From NCBI GenBank assembly GCA_026936335.1, contig JAPMXV010000069.1:124001-188000 (forward strand): a DNA stretch of 64,000 bases, written 5' to 3'. The stretch is from Mantamonas sphyraenae. Taxonomy: Eukaryota; CRuMs; Mantamonadidae. Positions 8,988 through 22,100 of the stretch are shown piece after piece. The translations under genes and the position numbers were made by a program. Each line of letters opens with the position of its first letter. Within the stretch, counting starts at the first letter, position 1. A model generated the notes under the pieces. The model was not told the origin of the DNA, ran no database searches, and saw only the letters and a list, made by a program, of their open reading frames with translations.

Positions 8988-10532
8988 ATGAGTTTCAGGC
9001 GCTGGCGCACTTTGTCCTTGCTGCTGCTCCTCACAGCCACCTTTGCTGCGGCTGTGGCTGTGGCGGCGGCAGATGCAGACACTGCAACATCCAGCGGTGC
9101 ATCGAGTGGGACGGCCGGTGTGGATGCCGTCTCGGCAGAGGCGTCGACGGCCACCCCAGAGGCGCGCGGTGGACGACGCAAACGCGTGGCCATCATTGGC
9201 GCTGGCATCGGCGGGGCGGCGTCGGCACACTACCTGCGCGAGCTGCTGGGTGAAGGTGTGGAGATGGATGTGTACGAGGCGGCAGGGCGTGTGGGAGGAC
9301 GTGCACGGCACGTGATGCAACACGGCGTGCAGGTGGAGTTGGGCGGGAGCATCTTCCACACCAACAACCGAAACATGTTTGGGTTTGTGGACATGCTCAA
9401 CCTGACCCGCATCCAACCATTCACCACTCCGGGCCTGGACATCGATGCCATCTGGAACGGTCGCAGCTTCGACCACCTGGACTCGGACAGCCCCACCCTC
9501 GACAAGCTGCGCCTCCTGTGGAACCATTGGTACACACCCATCGACGTCCACAACCTGGCCGCACGCGTGCTCAACCGTGTCATGGCATACAACGAAAAGG
9601 CCCAGCATGGCCAACTCCGCTTCGAATCCATTCCCGAATTCCTGCAACGCAGTGGCCTCGACAACTTTGCCAGCATGACCTTCCAGGAGCTGGCTGAGGA
9701 ACGGCTCATGGACGAAGACTTTGTGCGCATCTTCCTTGCCGCCGTCTCGAGACGCATCTACAACCAAGACCTGCACGAGCTCAACTCCCTCGCCGGCCTT
9801 GTTGCCCTCATTGGCTCCAACCCGGAGGACCTGCACACCGTCCAAGGTGGCAACGATCGGATCATGAAGGGTCTGTTGCAACGCAGTGGGGCAACCGTCC
9901 ACCTGAGTCAGGCTGTGCGCAAGGTGTCCAGGACCCCTGGTGGTTACCTGGTGCACACCGCCTCCAAAGGTGAGGTGCCCACAGAGTACGACGCCGTGCT
10001 GTTGGCCACACCGTTCAAGTACGCAGGCATTACACTGGAAGTGGAGATGGAAAACGGGGTGGAGGAGCGTTTGCAGGTGGCGTACAGGCAGACGGTGACC
10101 ACGGTGCTGACGGGCAAGCTCAACCCGGCGTACTTTGGCATGCAGCAGCAGGTGAAGGAAATGCCTCACACGGTCATGACCACCACCAACGCTTCCATCC
10201 CGTTCTCCTGCGTGGCAGGCATCGGTCATGCCAACGACGGTTCGGGAGACATTGTGTTCAAGATCTTCAGCCGCACTCCGGTGCCAAAACGGGTCCTGGA
10301 CAGGCTGTTCCTGCGACGACGCAACACACAAGTGTTTCCCTTCTGGGCTTACCCCGTGCTGCACCCCATCACCACCCCGGAATCTGCGCCGCCCGTACGC
10401 ATCGACGGCGACAACCTGTTGTACATTAACGCCATGGAGAGTGCCGCCTCTGCCATGGAAAGCGAGACCTGGTCCGCGCGCAACGCCGCACAGCTCCTTG
10501 CAGACGCATGGGCAAACACACAAAGTGAGTGA
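8988..10532 (+). CDS. PCYOX1: Prenylcysteine oxidase
   Basis: FAD-dependent thioether oxidase that degrades prenylcysteines released from prenylated proteins, normally lysosomal. It is a single exon of 514 residues, close to the usual 505. The chosen ATG gives a classic signal peptide (basic SFRRWRT then a Leu/Ala core). The dinucleotide-binding motif is VAIIGAGIGGAASAHYL, followed by YEAAGRVGGRARHV and ELGGSIFHTNNRNMFGFV, which are characteristic of this family. NLAARV, SMTFQELAEE, ELNSLAGLVALIGSNPEDLHTVQGGND and the C-terminal LLYINAMESAASAMESETWSARNAA block are also family features. Longer reading upstream to 8424 is only antisense to the TTLL gene. It converges on LMBRD1 with 37 bases between stops. 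Confidence 0.92.
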   Translation: MSFRRWRTLSLLLLLTATFAAAVAVAAADADTATSSGASSGTAGVDAVSAEASTATPEARGGRRKRVAIIGAGIGGAASAHYLRELLGEGVEMDVYEAAGRVGGRARHVMQHGVQVELGGSIFHTNNRNMFGFVDMLNLTRIQPFTTPGLDIDAIWNGRSFDHLDSDSPTLDKLRLLWNHWYTPIDVHNLAARVLNRVMAYNEKAQHGQLRFESIPEFLQRSGLDNFASMTFQELAEERLMDEDFVRIFLAAVSRRIYNQDLHELNSLAGLVALIGSNPEDLHTVQGGNDRIMKGLLQRSGATVHLSQAVRKVSRTPGGYLVHTASKGEVPTEYDAVLLATPFKYAGITLEVEMENGVEERLQVAYRQTVTTVLTGKLNPAYFGMQQQVKEMPHTVMTTTNASIPFSCVAGIGHANDGSGDIVFKIFSRTPVPKRVLDRLFLRRRNTQVFPFWAYPVLHPITTPESAPPVRIDGDNLLYINAMESAASAMESETWSARNAAQLLADAWANTQSE

Positions 10533-10569
10533 GGAATGAAGCACTGAAGCGCGCTTTTCATTCTCGCGA

Positions 10570-12439
10570 TCAGTCCGAGTCGCTGGAGACATCGCTCGAG
10601 TCGTCGTTGTCCAAGTTGCTTGCCTTTCCACGGGTGATGGCCCAAATGCAGCCGATGATAAAGATGGCCACAATGATCCAGTTGCAGGCATAGTAGAAGA
10701 TGCCGAAAAAGTTCATCTTGAGGGTGATGCGGTTGACAAACAGGGCCAGCTGTGTCATGTGGCATTCGTTGGCCGGTGCCTCCAGGGTGCAGTCAACCAC
10801 CTTGCCGTCCAGGACATAAGTCTGCGTGCCAAACGTGGCATACTGAGGCGCCAGCGTGGTCAGCTGCACCGTCATGGTGAGCGCGACCCACATGAGAATC
10901 TCGGCGGTAAACAGCAGTGCCTGCGGGACACTCTGTCCTGCGCGCAGCTTGTACAGCTTGAGCCACAGGAAACGCACAGACATGCGCTTGATGCCGTGCA
11001 ACGTGGCAAACAGGGTGTATGCAATGGTGGCAATGAGGGTGATGTAGTCCATAGGGAAGGCGTGGGACATGGCCACCAGCATCTTGTCAAACGGGTTGAA
11101 TGTGGGCTTGACCGTGATGAAACCACACACCGATCCACACGAGAAGCTGGCCTTGTCAATGAGGCCCAGCACAAGCGACACCACAATCAGAATGGTGAAC
11201 AGCAGAAACACAATGCCAAACAGGTAACCAAACGGCGTAAGCACATCCCAAAGTCGCTCCCATCCTCGCTGACGCTGTGTCAGTGCCTCGGTACGGCTCG
11301 ACAGCAGACGCTCCTGTCGCTTGTGCCGCTCCAGTTCCATCTTGTCCTTCCTGCTCATCTTCTTGCCAGTCAGCGAGTACGTGCTCTCGATCTTGCGAAT
11401 CTTGTCACGACGCTCGCGCAGGTCCGCGTCCTGTGTGGGAAGGTGGGGGGGGGGGGGAGGGGGAAGGGGCCAGCGTGAGCACTATGGCCATCGTGTGGAG
11501 TGACACAACGACGGAAAAACTCGCTTCACGTTTGGTGCCACATACCATGTCTGCCTGCTCGACAGAGGCGCTGAGCTTGCCCTTAATCAGACGAATAGGC
11601 ATGGATGCCAGGCCGTAGGCTGTGTAGGTGATCCAGCAGGTGTAGCCGAGGCTGAGAAGCATGGCAAGTGCAAAGTCGATGGAACCCTGGCCTTCGTTGC
11701 CGCTGTCCAGTACAGTGGACACCCAGTGGTCGTTCTTGACGTCGGGACGCTTGCCCGGCTTGATGAGCAGACCGATGACCAGGATGATGATGAGGATGAC
11801 AACCAGGAAGGCCGTGTACTTGGTGGCACCGACCAAACGCTGGCGCACCGTCACGTCTTCGTCGTCCTCCTCGTAGTAAAAGTATGCCAGCGGAATGATC
11901 AGGAAACCCATTACCAAAGACAACGAAAAGATGGCTGTGTGTGTTTGTGTGGGTGTGTGGGTGTGGGTGTGCATGGGCGTCAACAACGAGCCACGCGCGA
12001 GGAATCGCCATCTCTGACCTTTCCGGCGCCATTTTCCCTCCGCGCGTTGCACAAACTCGCGTGGACTGCGCCAAACCACACACGCTGCATACACAGACGC
12101 AGTGCGTGAGGCTGTACAAACTCGTCACTCGTGTGGAAACCTACCCAGGTACAGGTCGTTGATGCTCTTGCCCAGCGTGGCGATGGTGGCGGCGTCGAGG
12201 ACATGCGCACCCGTTTCGTGGTTCTTGGCTGCCGACACCGCAAAGATGTCCACGGGGATGACAAAGAGGATAAGGACGGCCCAGGTCAGCCCAAACGAGC
12301 TGGCAATCGTGGGGAACACCTCCGACTCGTGCTTGTCCTGGTAGTAGCGCACCAGCAGGAAAGACGCCAGCAGCAACACCACACTAAAGATGGAGAATGC
12401 CACCCAGGCTCCACTCAGCACTTCGACTCCAGCTGCCAT
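10570..12439 (-). CDS. LMBRD1: Lysosomal cobalamin transport escort protein
   Basis: Polytopic LMBR1-family membrane protein that, with ABCD4, exports vitamin B12 from lysosomes. Exons 12439-12145, 11934-11546 and 11430-10570 give 514 residues (human about 540). The joins restore DLYLAIFSLS and QADM-DADLRERR in frame. Typical family features are the N-terminal helix pair, PLAYFYYEEDDEDV after the third helix, and the cytosolic segment RRDKIRKIESTYSLTGKK-MSRKDKMELERHKRQ, then a lumenal Cys-containing loop and four further helices. The C-terminus is Ser/Asp-rich. The first intron (210 bases) has a CA-rich acceptor, and the second (115 bases) contains a 13-base G run. Confidence 0.92.
11445..11457. 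repeat. G13 homopolymer in LMBRD1 intron 2
   Basis: A run of 13 G on the plus strand lies about 15 bases inside the 3' end of the second LMBRD1 intron (on the coding strand it is a C run close to the acceptor). Its length is likely to be uncertain in the assembly. Confidence 0.85.
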
Positions 12440-12593
12440 GGTTGAACTTGGATGCAGAAGCGGGGGTGCAGGAATTCGTTGGCTGCATTCACGCGGGCTT
12501 GCACCACCTCCTTTGCACAGCACACACTGCACATCAATCTGCATCATTCGTGTTGTGCCACCACATCCTTTTCATTGTCTTCACAGCACCGAA

Positions 12594-15500
12594 TCAGTTC
12601 TTCACGGGGGTGTCTTCCTGGGACATGGTTGCGACGGCGGCCTCGTTGCCATCGTCCTCTCGTTTCTTGGCCGCCTCCTTGGCCGCCTCCTCCTCCTCAC
12701 GCTTGCGGTCCTCCTCCAGCGACTCTTCAATGGTCTTGTCGCCACGCATGGCACGGAAGCCAAACAGACGGCGCAGCAGATTCAGGAACGTTGTGAACGG
12801 CTTGAAGCCTGCGTAGTGGCCGTAGTGCAGGACCATGGCCACCAGTGTCACAATGTTCATAAATACAATGAGGAAGGACAAGAAGCCAATCCAGGCTGGA
12901 GACAGCTCCTGCAGGTAGAAGAACAGACCCAGGAACAGAGTGGCAAAGCTTGTGGTCAACGACATGGCCTCCAGGTTGTCCAGGATGTCGTCTTCGTACG
13001 GCTGGTACCAAATGTGCGTCACAATGGCGGCAAAGACGATAAACACGCCTGCCAGTGCCTGCACAAGGCGTGCGCTCTCGCCCACGGGCTGCACAAACAC
13101 CACAATGACAAGCACCATCACCTTGCGGATCATCAGCGGTCCCACCTCCCAGTAGAACTTGATCGAGTCGCGTTCAAAGCCGTTGTACAGGAAGCCATAC
13201 TTGGTGAGCATCACCTTGTCGCCGCCCTTCACCTTCTCCCTGTTCACGTACAACAGGATGGCGCCCGCCAGCGGGATGCCAATTGTGTACAGCAGGAGGA
13301 AGAACACACCGGCTGCCTGCCATCCTGCGTGCGAGTCCGAAGCACAATCGATGGTCACGTCGGCTGCAAGCACCTGCTGGCCGTTGCCCAGCGACACACA
13401 GTTGAACATCTCAAAGATGCGCTGAGTCAGCGACGGGTGGATCATAAAGAGCACCACCATGACGGTGACGTTGAACTGGTCGCGCGTGCGCACCCAGCTG
13501 GCCGTGCCGGCTGCCTTTTGCACCTGGTAAAAGATGAGAAAGACGGCGGCGGGCAGCACAATGGCAATCACGGGCACAAACATAAACAGGATGAACTTGG
13601 AGTAGAACACCTGCGTGCTGATGCCAAACATACAGTCCAGCGAGGAGATCTGCAGCTTCGGGGCACTGACGTTCTGGAAGATGCTGAACAGCGCGAGCAC
13701 AGAAGGCGGCCAGCGCAGATCGAAGGAGCTGGAGAACGACGTCAGCTGCATGTAGTTCAGCAGCAGCTTCATCATGGGCGTCGTCATCACAATGTACCCG
13801 GCGGCAATCTTGGCGTTGGCACGCATGGTGGAGCGGATCAGAAGGGCCACCACCACAAGCAAGGCAAGGAAGATGCCCAGCATGGCAAAGGCCACAGCCA
13901 CGGGCTCTGGGCACGCCTCACATGTCGATCCGGACTTTCCGTACCCGACGATGCACTGGTCACACAGCGGACCGCCGTGGCCGGCACGGCAGCCCGACTG
14001 CACGGTGCTGCCGCTGGCCGAGCCCACGCAGGCCTCCAACGAAATGCAGCGCACGTAGTCGGCGTTGCTCGAGTCGGCGCGCCAGAAACCGGGCTTTGTG
14101 CCCATGGTGTTGATACGCAGGCCGGTCTTTGTGCAGACGGCACCCTCGGGGCACGGGTCGCACTTGGTGAGCCTGTCGTTGCCGTCGTACGTGCCATAGA
14201 AGCCCACGCCACACTCGCACGTCTTGTTCAGCGCCACGGCATTGTTGGGGCACGATTGGCACCCCTGTGGATCCACAGCCGGGTCGTAAAAGGTGCCTGC
14301 CGCACACGACTGGCACACGGCCTGGCCGGCACCGGCTGTGTATTGCGAGGGACCGCAGCTGCTGCAGGAGGACGAGCCCGGTGCGGCTGCAAAGGTGCCA
14401 AAGGCGCAGTCCAGGCAGATTGTGCGCGCGGGAGCGGCTGCATACTTGCCTGCCGAGCAATCCGAACACACAGTCTGGCCCTGATTGAGGTTGAATGTGC
14501 CCGCGGGGCAGTTGCGGCACGTGGTCAGGCCCGCAGTGGAGGTGAACGAACCGGCGGGGCAGGACGTGCACGTCGTGGCGTCGTTGGTGTTGCTGAACGA
14601 CCCTGCGTTGCAGGGCGTGCAGGCACCGTTCACGCGGCTAGTGCCCGCGCGGCACGCAGCAATGACCACATTGATCAGAGAAGAGGTGGTGAGTCCAGGC
14701 GAGGTGAAGCGCAGCTGGTAGGTGCCTGCCGCAGGGGCGTTGACAATCAAGCCAGCAAAGTTGGCCTGGCCTCCTTCCACCACAATGCTCGTCACACCCT
14801 GGATGGTGATGCCCGAGGACACAACCTCCACAGACACAACTGTGCTGCGGTCACTTGTCACTCGGCGTCCGTAGATGTCGACCACGTTGACCAGAGGGGC
14901 GGGGCTCAGCGGCAGCGTGCTGTTCTGCTCGGCCGTCGTGAACGGCAGTGCCACAAGCGCGTCCGTAATCGTGGCGTTGTCGCCGCCGTACAGACCCACC
15001 GAGTTGCTGGCAAACGAGCACCCGCTGCACATGTACTCCGGCGCATCGCGCTCGAAAAAGAATCCACCGCCGTCACGCGAGGCTGCGTTGCTGCTGAACG
15101 TCTGTCCGCTCAACGTCAGCTTGGCCGCGTTGTACACAGGCTGCATGTACAGACCCGCGCCGTTCACCGCCTGGTTCTGGGCGTACGTCACCGTGGACAG
15201 GGTCAGCGCATCCACGCTGCTGCCCACAAACACTCCGCCTCCGTTGCCTGCGCTTGCCACGTTGCTGCGCACGTTGGCACGCATCACATACGTGCGGCTC
15301 GTGTCCTTGTGGTCAATCAGCAGCCCTGCGCCGTTGCCGGCCAGCGCTGTGTTGCCCTCCACATCGGTATCGGACACATTCATGTGAGCCGTGGCCGACG
15401 TGGCAAAGCCTGCGCCTGCGTTCGCCTGGTTCATCTTCACTGCGTTGTTGCCGCTGCTGCCACTGGTCTTATACATGGTCAGATCGGCACCGCCTGTGAG

Positions 15501-18500
15501 AAAGACCCCGCCGCCCTGCGAACCAGCCATGTTGCGGTTCACGGTGACATCCACCAGATGCACCTTGGCGTTGTCTGCCACCTGCACACCCGCACCCGTC
15601 GTCGAAGCCGCGTTGCCCATGATTGTCGACGCACGCACTGTGTACTCGGCAAAGAATGCAGCGCTGAAGCCTCCGCCCGAGCTGGCGCGGTTGTAGCGAG
15701 CCGTGAGGGACGTGAGCGTAGAGGCTGTGGCTGCAGTTCCGCTCTGAACCGCCACTCCGCCGCCCAAACCCGATGCCGTGTTGTTTTCCGCCGTCAGCAT
15801 GCTCATGCTCACCACGGCGTCCTCCACGTTCAAACCACCGCCGTTGCGCGTGGCCGTGTTGTACTTGAGCATGATCTTGCTCGCCGGGTTGATGGTGCCG
15901 CTCTCGAAGCTGATGCCTCCGCCGTCCTGGGCCTGCGACATGGTCACGTTGATGTCCGTGAACGTGGTCGACGTGCAGGACACCAGCGAGATGCCTCCGC
16001 CTCCGCGTGCGGCCTTGCCGTTGGTCACCGTGCCCGAAGTCCAGCTCAGTGTGGCTCCGTTGGCACTCACACCGCCTCCGTTGCCGCTCACCGACGTGCC
16101 GTTGGTCACTGTCACCGAGTTGAACGTGGCTGTGCCCTGCTCAATCGACACGCAACCGCCGTCGCCAGTTGATTCGCAGTTCTCCACCGCCACGTTGGTC
16201 AGCACAGTTGTGGCGCCCACAGCACGCAGCGCTGCTCCCTTTCCTGTCGTTGTGCGTGCGTTGCGCAGCGTCAGCGCCTCCAGCGTCGGAGAGCCACCGT
16301 TGAAGGTGAAACCGGGGCCGTTGCCAAAGTCCAGCACCGTGGTACCTGCACCCTTGCCCTTGAGGGTAAAGGTGGACGACGGAAGCGTGAGGGCACCGGA
16401 GGACAGCACGCCCTCGGGCAGGTTGAGCACATCGCCAGACGAGGCCTGGGCAATAGTCGGTGCCACCTGCTCGGCCGTGTCGACCACTGCCTGGCGTGTG
16501 TCCGTGCGGATGTTCTTGAACGTGGGCAGACCGGCCTGCTCTGTGCTGATCGACGCCACCGTCAACGACTGCACATACCACGACATCGACGAATCGGAAA
16601 ACGACGGGATGTTGTCCTCAGACAGGTCCGTGTAGTTGAGGGAGGCGCCGGTAAAGGCACCGCCAATGTCGGCGTTGAGGCTGCGGAACGAGGTGCCCGC
16701 GGTGTCAAACGCACTGACCAGGGTGGACACGGCGCCAGTGGACAGGCGTCCACCAGCAATCCACAGCTCGGTGCCCACCACAGCAAAGGCGCTGCCGTAG
16801 GTCGCCGCAGGCGTTCCGGAAGTGGTGATACTGGACCACGTCGCTGTACCCGACCCGATGGCCAAGCGGAACAGTGTGTTGCTGAATGGCTCGATGGCGT
16901 GGTCGCCCGACGGCTTGCCACCCCACAGGTACGCATTGCTGCCAACACAGCCAAAGCCCGGAGACAGAACCTGGCGCGGCCCTGTGCCCGACAGCGTCAG
17001 CTGCGACCACGAGTTGCCGCCCGGCGCAAGCACATGCGCATCGGTGCGGTACAGGAAACCCGTCATCGTGCGTTCTCGGCCACCGTACACGAGCAGCGAG
17101 CGATCGCCCGAGCCCGAGGGCGTGCCAAACGCACACATTTTGGGCAGTTCACGCGCAGGCGGGAGCGTTCCGGTGATGGCCACCCAAGTGTTGTTGGCAC
17201 CCAGGTTCAGGTATCCAGAATAGCCAGCAGTGAGCACACCACCCGTGGGGTGGCGCCCGCCAAAGTGATGCACCTTGTTGTTGTCGTACACCACCGCGTG
17301 GTAGCGTTCCGAAGCAATGGCCGCACCCGACGCGTTGTTTGTGCTCATCAGCGTCCACTGGCGCGTGGCAATGTCAAACTCGGCGTGCGCCGCCGTGGAC
17401 AGCGAGTAGGCCTTTGTGGCCGACGAGGCCAGCTGCGTGTCGCTGCGTCGCTGGCGGCCGTCGTGGTAGATCGGGTTCATGTGGATTGTCTTTCGGATCG
17501 TGTCCACCGTCGCTGTGATCATGGTGAAGTTGGTGTTGCCTTCAAAGCCCTTGATGATGGCAATGAGTCGGCCCGGTACCTCCTGCGACAAATATGTGGC
17601 ACCCTTGGTCACGCCGGTGCTGCCAGCGATCGCCATGGCCCGCGCAAAGTCCTGCATGCCCGTCTGCGTCATGGTTTCTGTCTGGCAGGTGAACTGGGCC
17701 AGGTGGCACGTGATGACGTCAAAGCCGGTGTTTGCGTTGTTGCCACGCAGGATCCAGTAGCGGTCTGTGGCCTTGTCGTATTGGCCCTCGTAGAACTTGG
17801 AGCCACCCACAGCAGGCACGCTACCTCCGTTGGTGGTGATGTCATACAGGCTAAACACACCCGGTGTGGCCGTGACGTTGGCCGCATGGAACATCCAGGA
17901 CTTGGTGGGCCAGTCCACGTGGGGCCAGAACAAGTTGCCGTGTTTGTCCACAATGCCCTCGTACTTCAGGCTGATTGTGCTACCAAAGCCACCGGTGCCC
18001 ACAGCTGTGGCGTTGGTGGCGGCAAAGCTGAGCGACAGCGTGGTCCATGTGCTCGAAGCAAAGTGAAAGCGGTGCAAGCCGTCGTCAGCCAGTTTAGCAG
18101 AGCCGGTCAATCCGAACGAGCCGGCACCAATGAACATGTACTCATCGTTCATGGCCATGGAGTGGTCGTTGCGCGCCTTGGGGGCTGTGCCGCTGACCTT
18201 GGCAATGGACCAGGTGCTGGTGGTAAGGTCCACCTCAGAGAACAAACCCGTAGGGGTGTCCGGAGCTGCTGCGTACCCACCAAAGCAGTAGATCTTGCGC
18301 CCTGCACGATACACCGCACAGCGCTTGTCGTGCAGATAGGTGGTGATACCACTGGATGTCGTAGAAATGGCCGACATGGTTTCTGGTGAGCGTCAAAAGG
18401 GCACAAACACACACACACACACACAGAGCGTCAGCACCAAGCACCAGGCAACGGTATGGCAGTTCGGGCAGGCAGGCAGGATGATAGACGGCTCAAAGGT

Positions 18501-19088
18501 TGGGCAGAACACTGCGTTGGTGCTCCGTGCACACTTACCGTAGTCCCAGACGCCTGGGCCAAGGCCGCTCCCGGCAGCTGTGATGTAAACCTTGCCACCG
18601 GTGGCAAACATGGGTACGGTTTGACCGCCCAAAGCTGTAGTCAGCGGTGCAAGCATGCCTTGCATCGTTGCGCCGTTGCCCACATCGAGGAATCGAGTCT
18701 TGGCGGCTGAGGTGAATAATTTTTCAACGGCCACAAACGCGGGAAAAACATGTGTGTCAGAATTTTGATGGTGTTTGTGCAACAGGCCTTTTCCTCGCAC
18801 TGACGCCACGTGTGCGTCTGTACAATGAAAACACAGGCGTGGGTGACACTGTATTCATGTGTGCACATGGATCGCCTGCGCCATCAGATGGTGTACGTCA
18901 CGAGAGATGGCCATTTGTCATGGGTGTAAAAATGTTCGCACCCAACGATCCGCATGCCACCTTCCTGCCGCACCCAACAACTCATAGGGCACAGTAGAGC
19001 CAGCGGTGCCACACGTGCGTTCTCTCCTCACGGATCACTCACTTGCAAATGCAACCAGTACCAGCAGGATGATAGCAATCTTCTGCAT
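12594..19088 (-). CDS. Giant kelch / beta-helix / Cys-rich / polytopic membrane protein A
   Basis: Exons 19088-19043, 18706-18539 and 18382-12594 give exactly 2,000 residues. Exon 1 is a signal peptide (MQKIAIILLVLVAFA). Residues about 74-650 are kelch-type propeller repeats. About 700-1200 is a parallel beta-helix of Gly-Gly-rich units (for example NATRNGGGLNVEDAVVS), like chlamydial Pmp repeats. About 1310-1565 is a string of GCC2/GCC3 (ephrin-receptor-like) Cys modules (CPAGSFTSTAGLTTC, CPAGTFNLNQGQTVC). About 1565-1940 holds roughly nine membrane helices with the conserved NYMQLTSFSSSFDLRWP segment, then a charged coiled tail. Proteins of this build occur in many protists, and their function is not established. 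A cell-surface sensor or adhesion role is inferred. It is paralogous to the gene at 19153-26758. Confidence 0.85.
18407..18425. repeat. (AC)n microsatellite in intron 2 of giant protein A
   Basis: An AC dinucleotide run lies inside the second intron, on the coding strand a GT run located about 25 bases upstream of the acceptor. Confidence 0.9.
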
Positions 19089-19152
19089 CGGTCTCGAAAA
19101 GGGTTTGCTCCGTTTGCGGGGAGGCTTCGTCGCGAGTGCCCTCTCTTTTCCA
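19089..19152. promoter_or_regulatory. Shared promoter of the head-to-head giant paralogues
   Basis: Sixty-four bases separate the two signal-peptide ATGs of the paralogous pair. The interval contains a central CGTTTGCGGGG / GCTTCGTCGCG stretch and no TATA box. It probably drives both genes. This is inferred from position only. Confidence 0.5.
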
Positions 19153-22100
19153 ATGAATCGTGCCATGAAGTTGCATACTGCGTTGTTTGCTTTGCGTAAG
19201 TGTACCCCTGCCAATGGTGTTGTGTGGCGCGTGCTACAGTGTGGTGATGGCATGAACATGACTCTCACACAGAATGTACGCGTGTAGTTTTCCTGGCGGC
19301 CTTGATTCAGGCTGAGCGCACGCCAACCTGGTACACGTTCAACATGCAGGCCACCATCGGCACGACCAAGGTCGTGTATGGCACATCCATCTTCTACTTC
19401 TCTCAGGATTCGAGTATCGGGCCGTATGCCTTTGACACTGGTGAGTGGCAGCGGAGAAAAGCTCGTTGACAACAGAGAATTTCGCGCGTTTGTGCATGGA
19501 TGCAATTTTCTGTGCCGTTGCCCTTTCTTTGCTCTTGCCCTCGTCGCCACGCTCACTCTCGGCCGCCCCGTGCCCACTCGCCACCCAGTCCGTCGCGTGT
19601 GGTACCAACCCACTCGCCTGAGCACCGACCCCGGTGTGCTCCAACTTCAGCGCCCGTTCGTAGTTGGCCGCGAGTAAGTTGGTTTCCCGCGTTTGCGGTG
19701 CTTTTTTCAACACTCCGCTGTTTGCTGACCACCCTGCACGCCTGCCTTATCACACACACACACAACACAGTATCTGGCTGACAGGTGGCAAGGCTCTGCC
19801 CAACGAAGGCCTTCGGTACATCAAGTACAGCACAAGTAAGGACAGCATTGGCGTGTTTTCTGGCAAAACCCCCGAACCGTACTCACACCGAACACATTCA
19901 CGCGTCCACCCTCGCGTTCGTTCGCTGATCCCTCCCCAGCCGCCAACACGTGGACCACGGGCATTTCGTTCTCTGGCACTACCCCGACCCTGGGTGGCCA
20001 CTCTGGCCACGTGATCGGCACGGATCTGTACATGTACGGAGGCAACGGTGTGGGCGATGTGGGCACCACCGGTATTGCGTGGAACACGCTGTACAAGCTG
20101 GATACGCTCACCAACACGTGGAGCACCGTTTCGACAACAGGCACGGCGCCGTTTGCACGCATCAACGCCGTCAGTGCACAGCTTGGCGCCAATGTGTATG
20201 TCATGGGTGGTGCCAACCCAGATGCAGGCACTCCGTTCACCGATGGCGTGTTTCTGCTGGACACGACAACCAATGCCTGGTCGTCCATGAACATCCCTTT
20301 GGCCGGCCCCGGCGTTAGTGCTGGCCCTGGCAACGACGACACCGTCACCGACGCGACCAACCTGGGCGAACGACGCATGGTTGTGATCACACGCAATGCG
20401 GGTGCCCTCAACGTGATCATGTATGACCAGGTCGCAAACACGTGGCAGCGCAAAGCTCCCACCAACGCCCCCGCGCACCCGTTCGGCGACTTCTTTGCAC
20501 AACCTACGGGCAACATTGGCTTCTTCAAGCCCGCTACAGACACGCTGTACATGGCGTCGAACCAGTCGGCTCTGTCGTTTGATGCACCAAAGTCTGGCTT
20601 CAAGATCCTCCCGTTCTACCTCGAGGGCAGCGTGACCGGCGCCATCGAAGTCAACCGCACCGTCTACTTCCTGCCCTACGGTGTGCGAAGGCACGGTCTG
20701 CTGACCTGTAGGCAGAACACGCAGGATGTCTCTGTGCAGCCGTGTACGTCTTTCACTGACATCCAACGCGCCCCGGGCTACATGTGGACGTTCAACCTGG
20801 ACACGTACGAGTGGAAGCAGGAGAGCCCCAGTGGAGCCAATGTTCCCCCCTGCTATGCTCCAGCCTACTTTGAGCCGCTCAACCGCATTTACTGCCTGGG
20901 AACACCCGAAACCCAGACGTACGCATGGGGTTACCTTGATCTGAACACCAACAGCTGGGTGGTGCTGCCCAACACGGGCCTCATTCAGCGCCGTGGCAGC
21001 CACCTCTTCCAACAGTACAACAGCACCCACATGATTGCCATCTTTGGAAGCACCTCGTGGACCGACACCACCGCGCCGCTCACCAACGCCCAGTTCCTGG
21101 ACGTTGCCTCTGGCACGTGGACCGTTGTAGGCAACGTCACGCGTGCCACCGACCAGACATACCACAATCCCATCGTCTTCTCCGAAAAGGGAGGCTTTGG
21201 TGGTGGCTACCAGATGCCCAGGTCGGGCTGCACCATGCTTGCTGGCTCGAAGGCTCACTTCCTGTTTCAAGGCTCGTACGGAAACACGGTTACGGGCGGC
21301 GGCATTGGCATCGAGCCCACAGCCACACAGACGATGTTTGACTTCAACACCGACCACTACGGCACATACAACACAGGCGTCTCCGAGGCCCGCACGTTCC
21401 CGGAAGGCTGCTGGGGGATCCCAAAGCAGGATGGCACTGGACACTATCTGTATGCCATCGGTGGCCAGGACGCACTCGGCGAGTCGTTTGACGGTCTTTC
21501 GCGCATCGAGTACAACAGCAACGGAGACTACGTGGCATATACGCAGCAGGTGACCACCGTAGGTCGCTCGGGCTGGGTCAACATGGGCAAGAACAGGATG
21601 CCCAGGTCAGACTGGTTTACGCCTCGCTCGCCCGTGCTGGGCGACGGTCGCTTCCTCTTTGTCAACACCCTTGCATGGAACTATGCAGGTCAGTCAAACC
21701 AGACCATGTATGTGCTGGACACCCAGAGCAAGACGTACACCATCACGACCGACTTTGGCGGCATCAACGCCGCCTTGGAGGGCATGAACGACGGAGACAC
21801 GCTGCGCGTGGGCCCTGGCACGTACTACGACTCCAACATCAACTTCCTGGGTCGCAGTGTTACGGTGACATCCACGGCCGGTGCCGCCAACACGATCATC
21901 GATTGCCAGGGCCGAGCCGGATTCATTTTTGCCAACGGTGAGACGAGCACGAGCGTGCTGTCTGGCTTCACCATGCGCAACTGCAAGGCTGCGCGCGGAG
22001 GCGGTCTGTACGTGGACGGCACGTCGCCCACGGTGACCAACATGCGCTTCGAGTCGTGCAGTGCCACGGTGGACGGCGGCGCAGTGTACCTGCGTTCCAC

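Noticed and set aside
12390-16172. Long plus-strand open frame of about 1,260 codons inside the giant protein A gene
   Set aside because: It is antisense to a clear propeller/beta-helix/membrane protein and is His/Arg/Gly-rich with no domains, a shadow of GC-rich codon use on the opposite strand.
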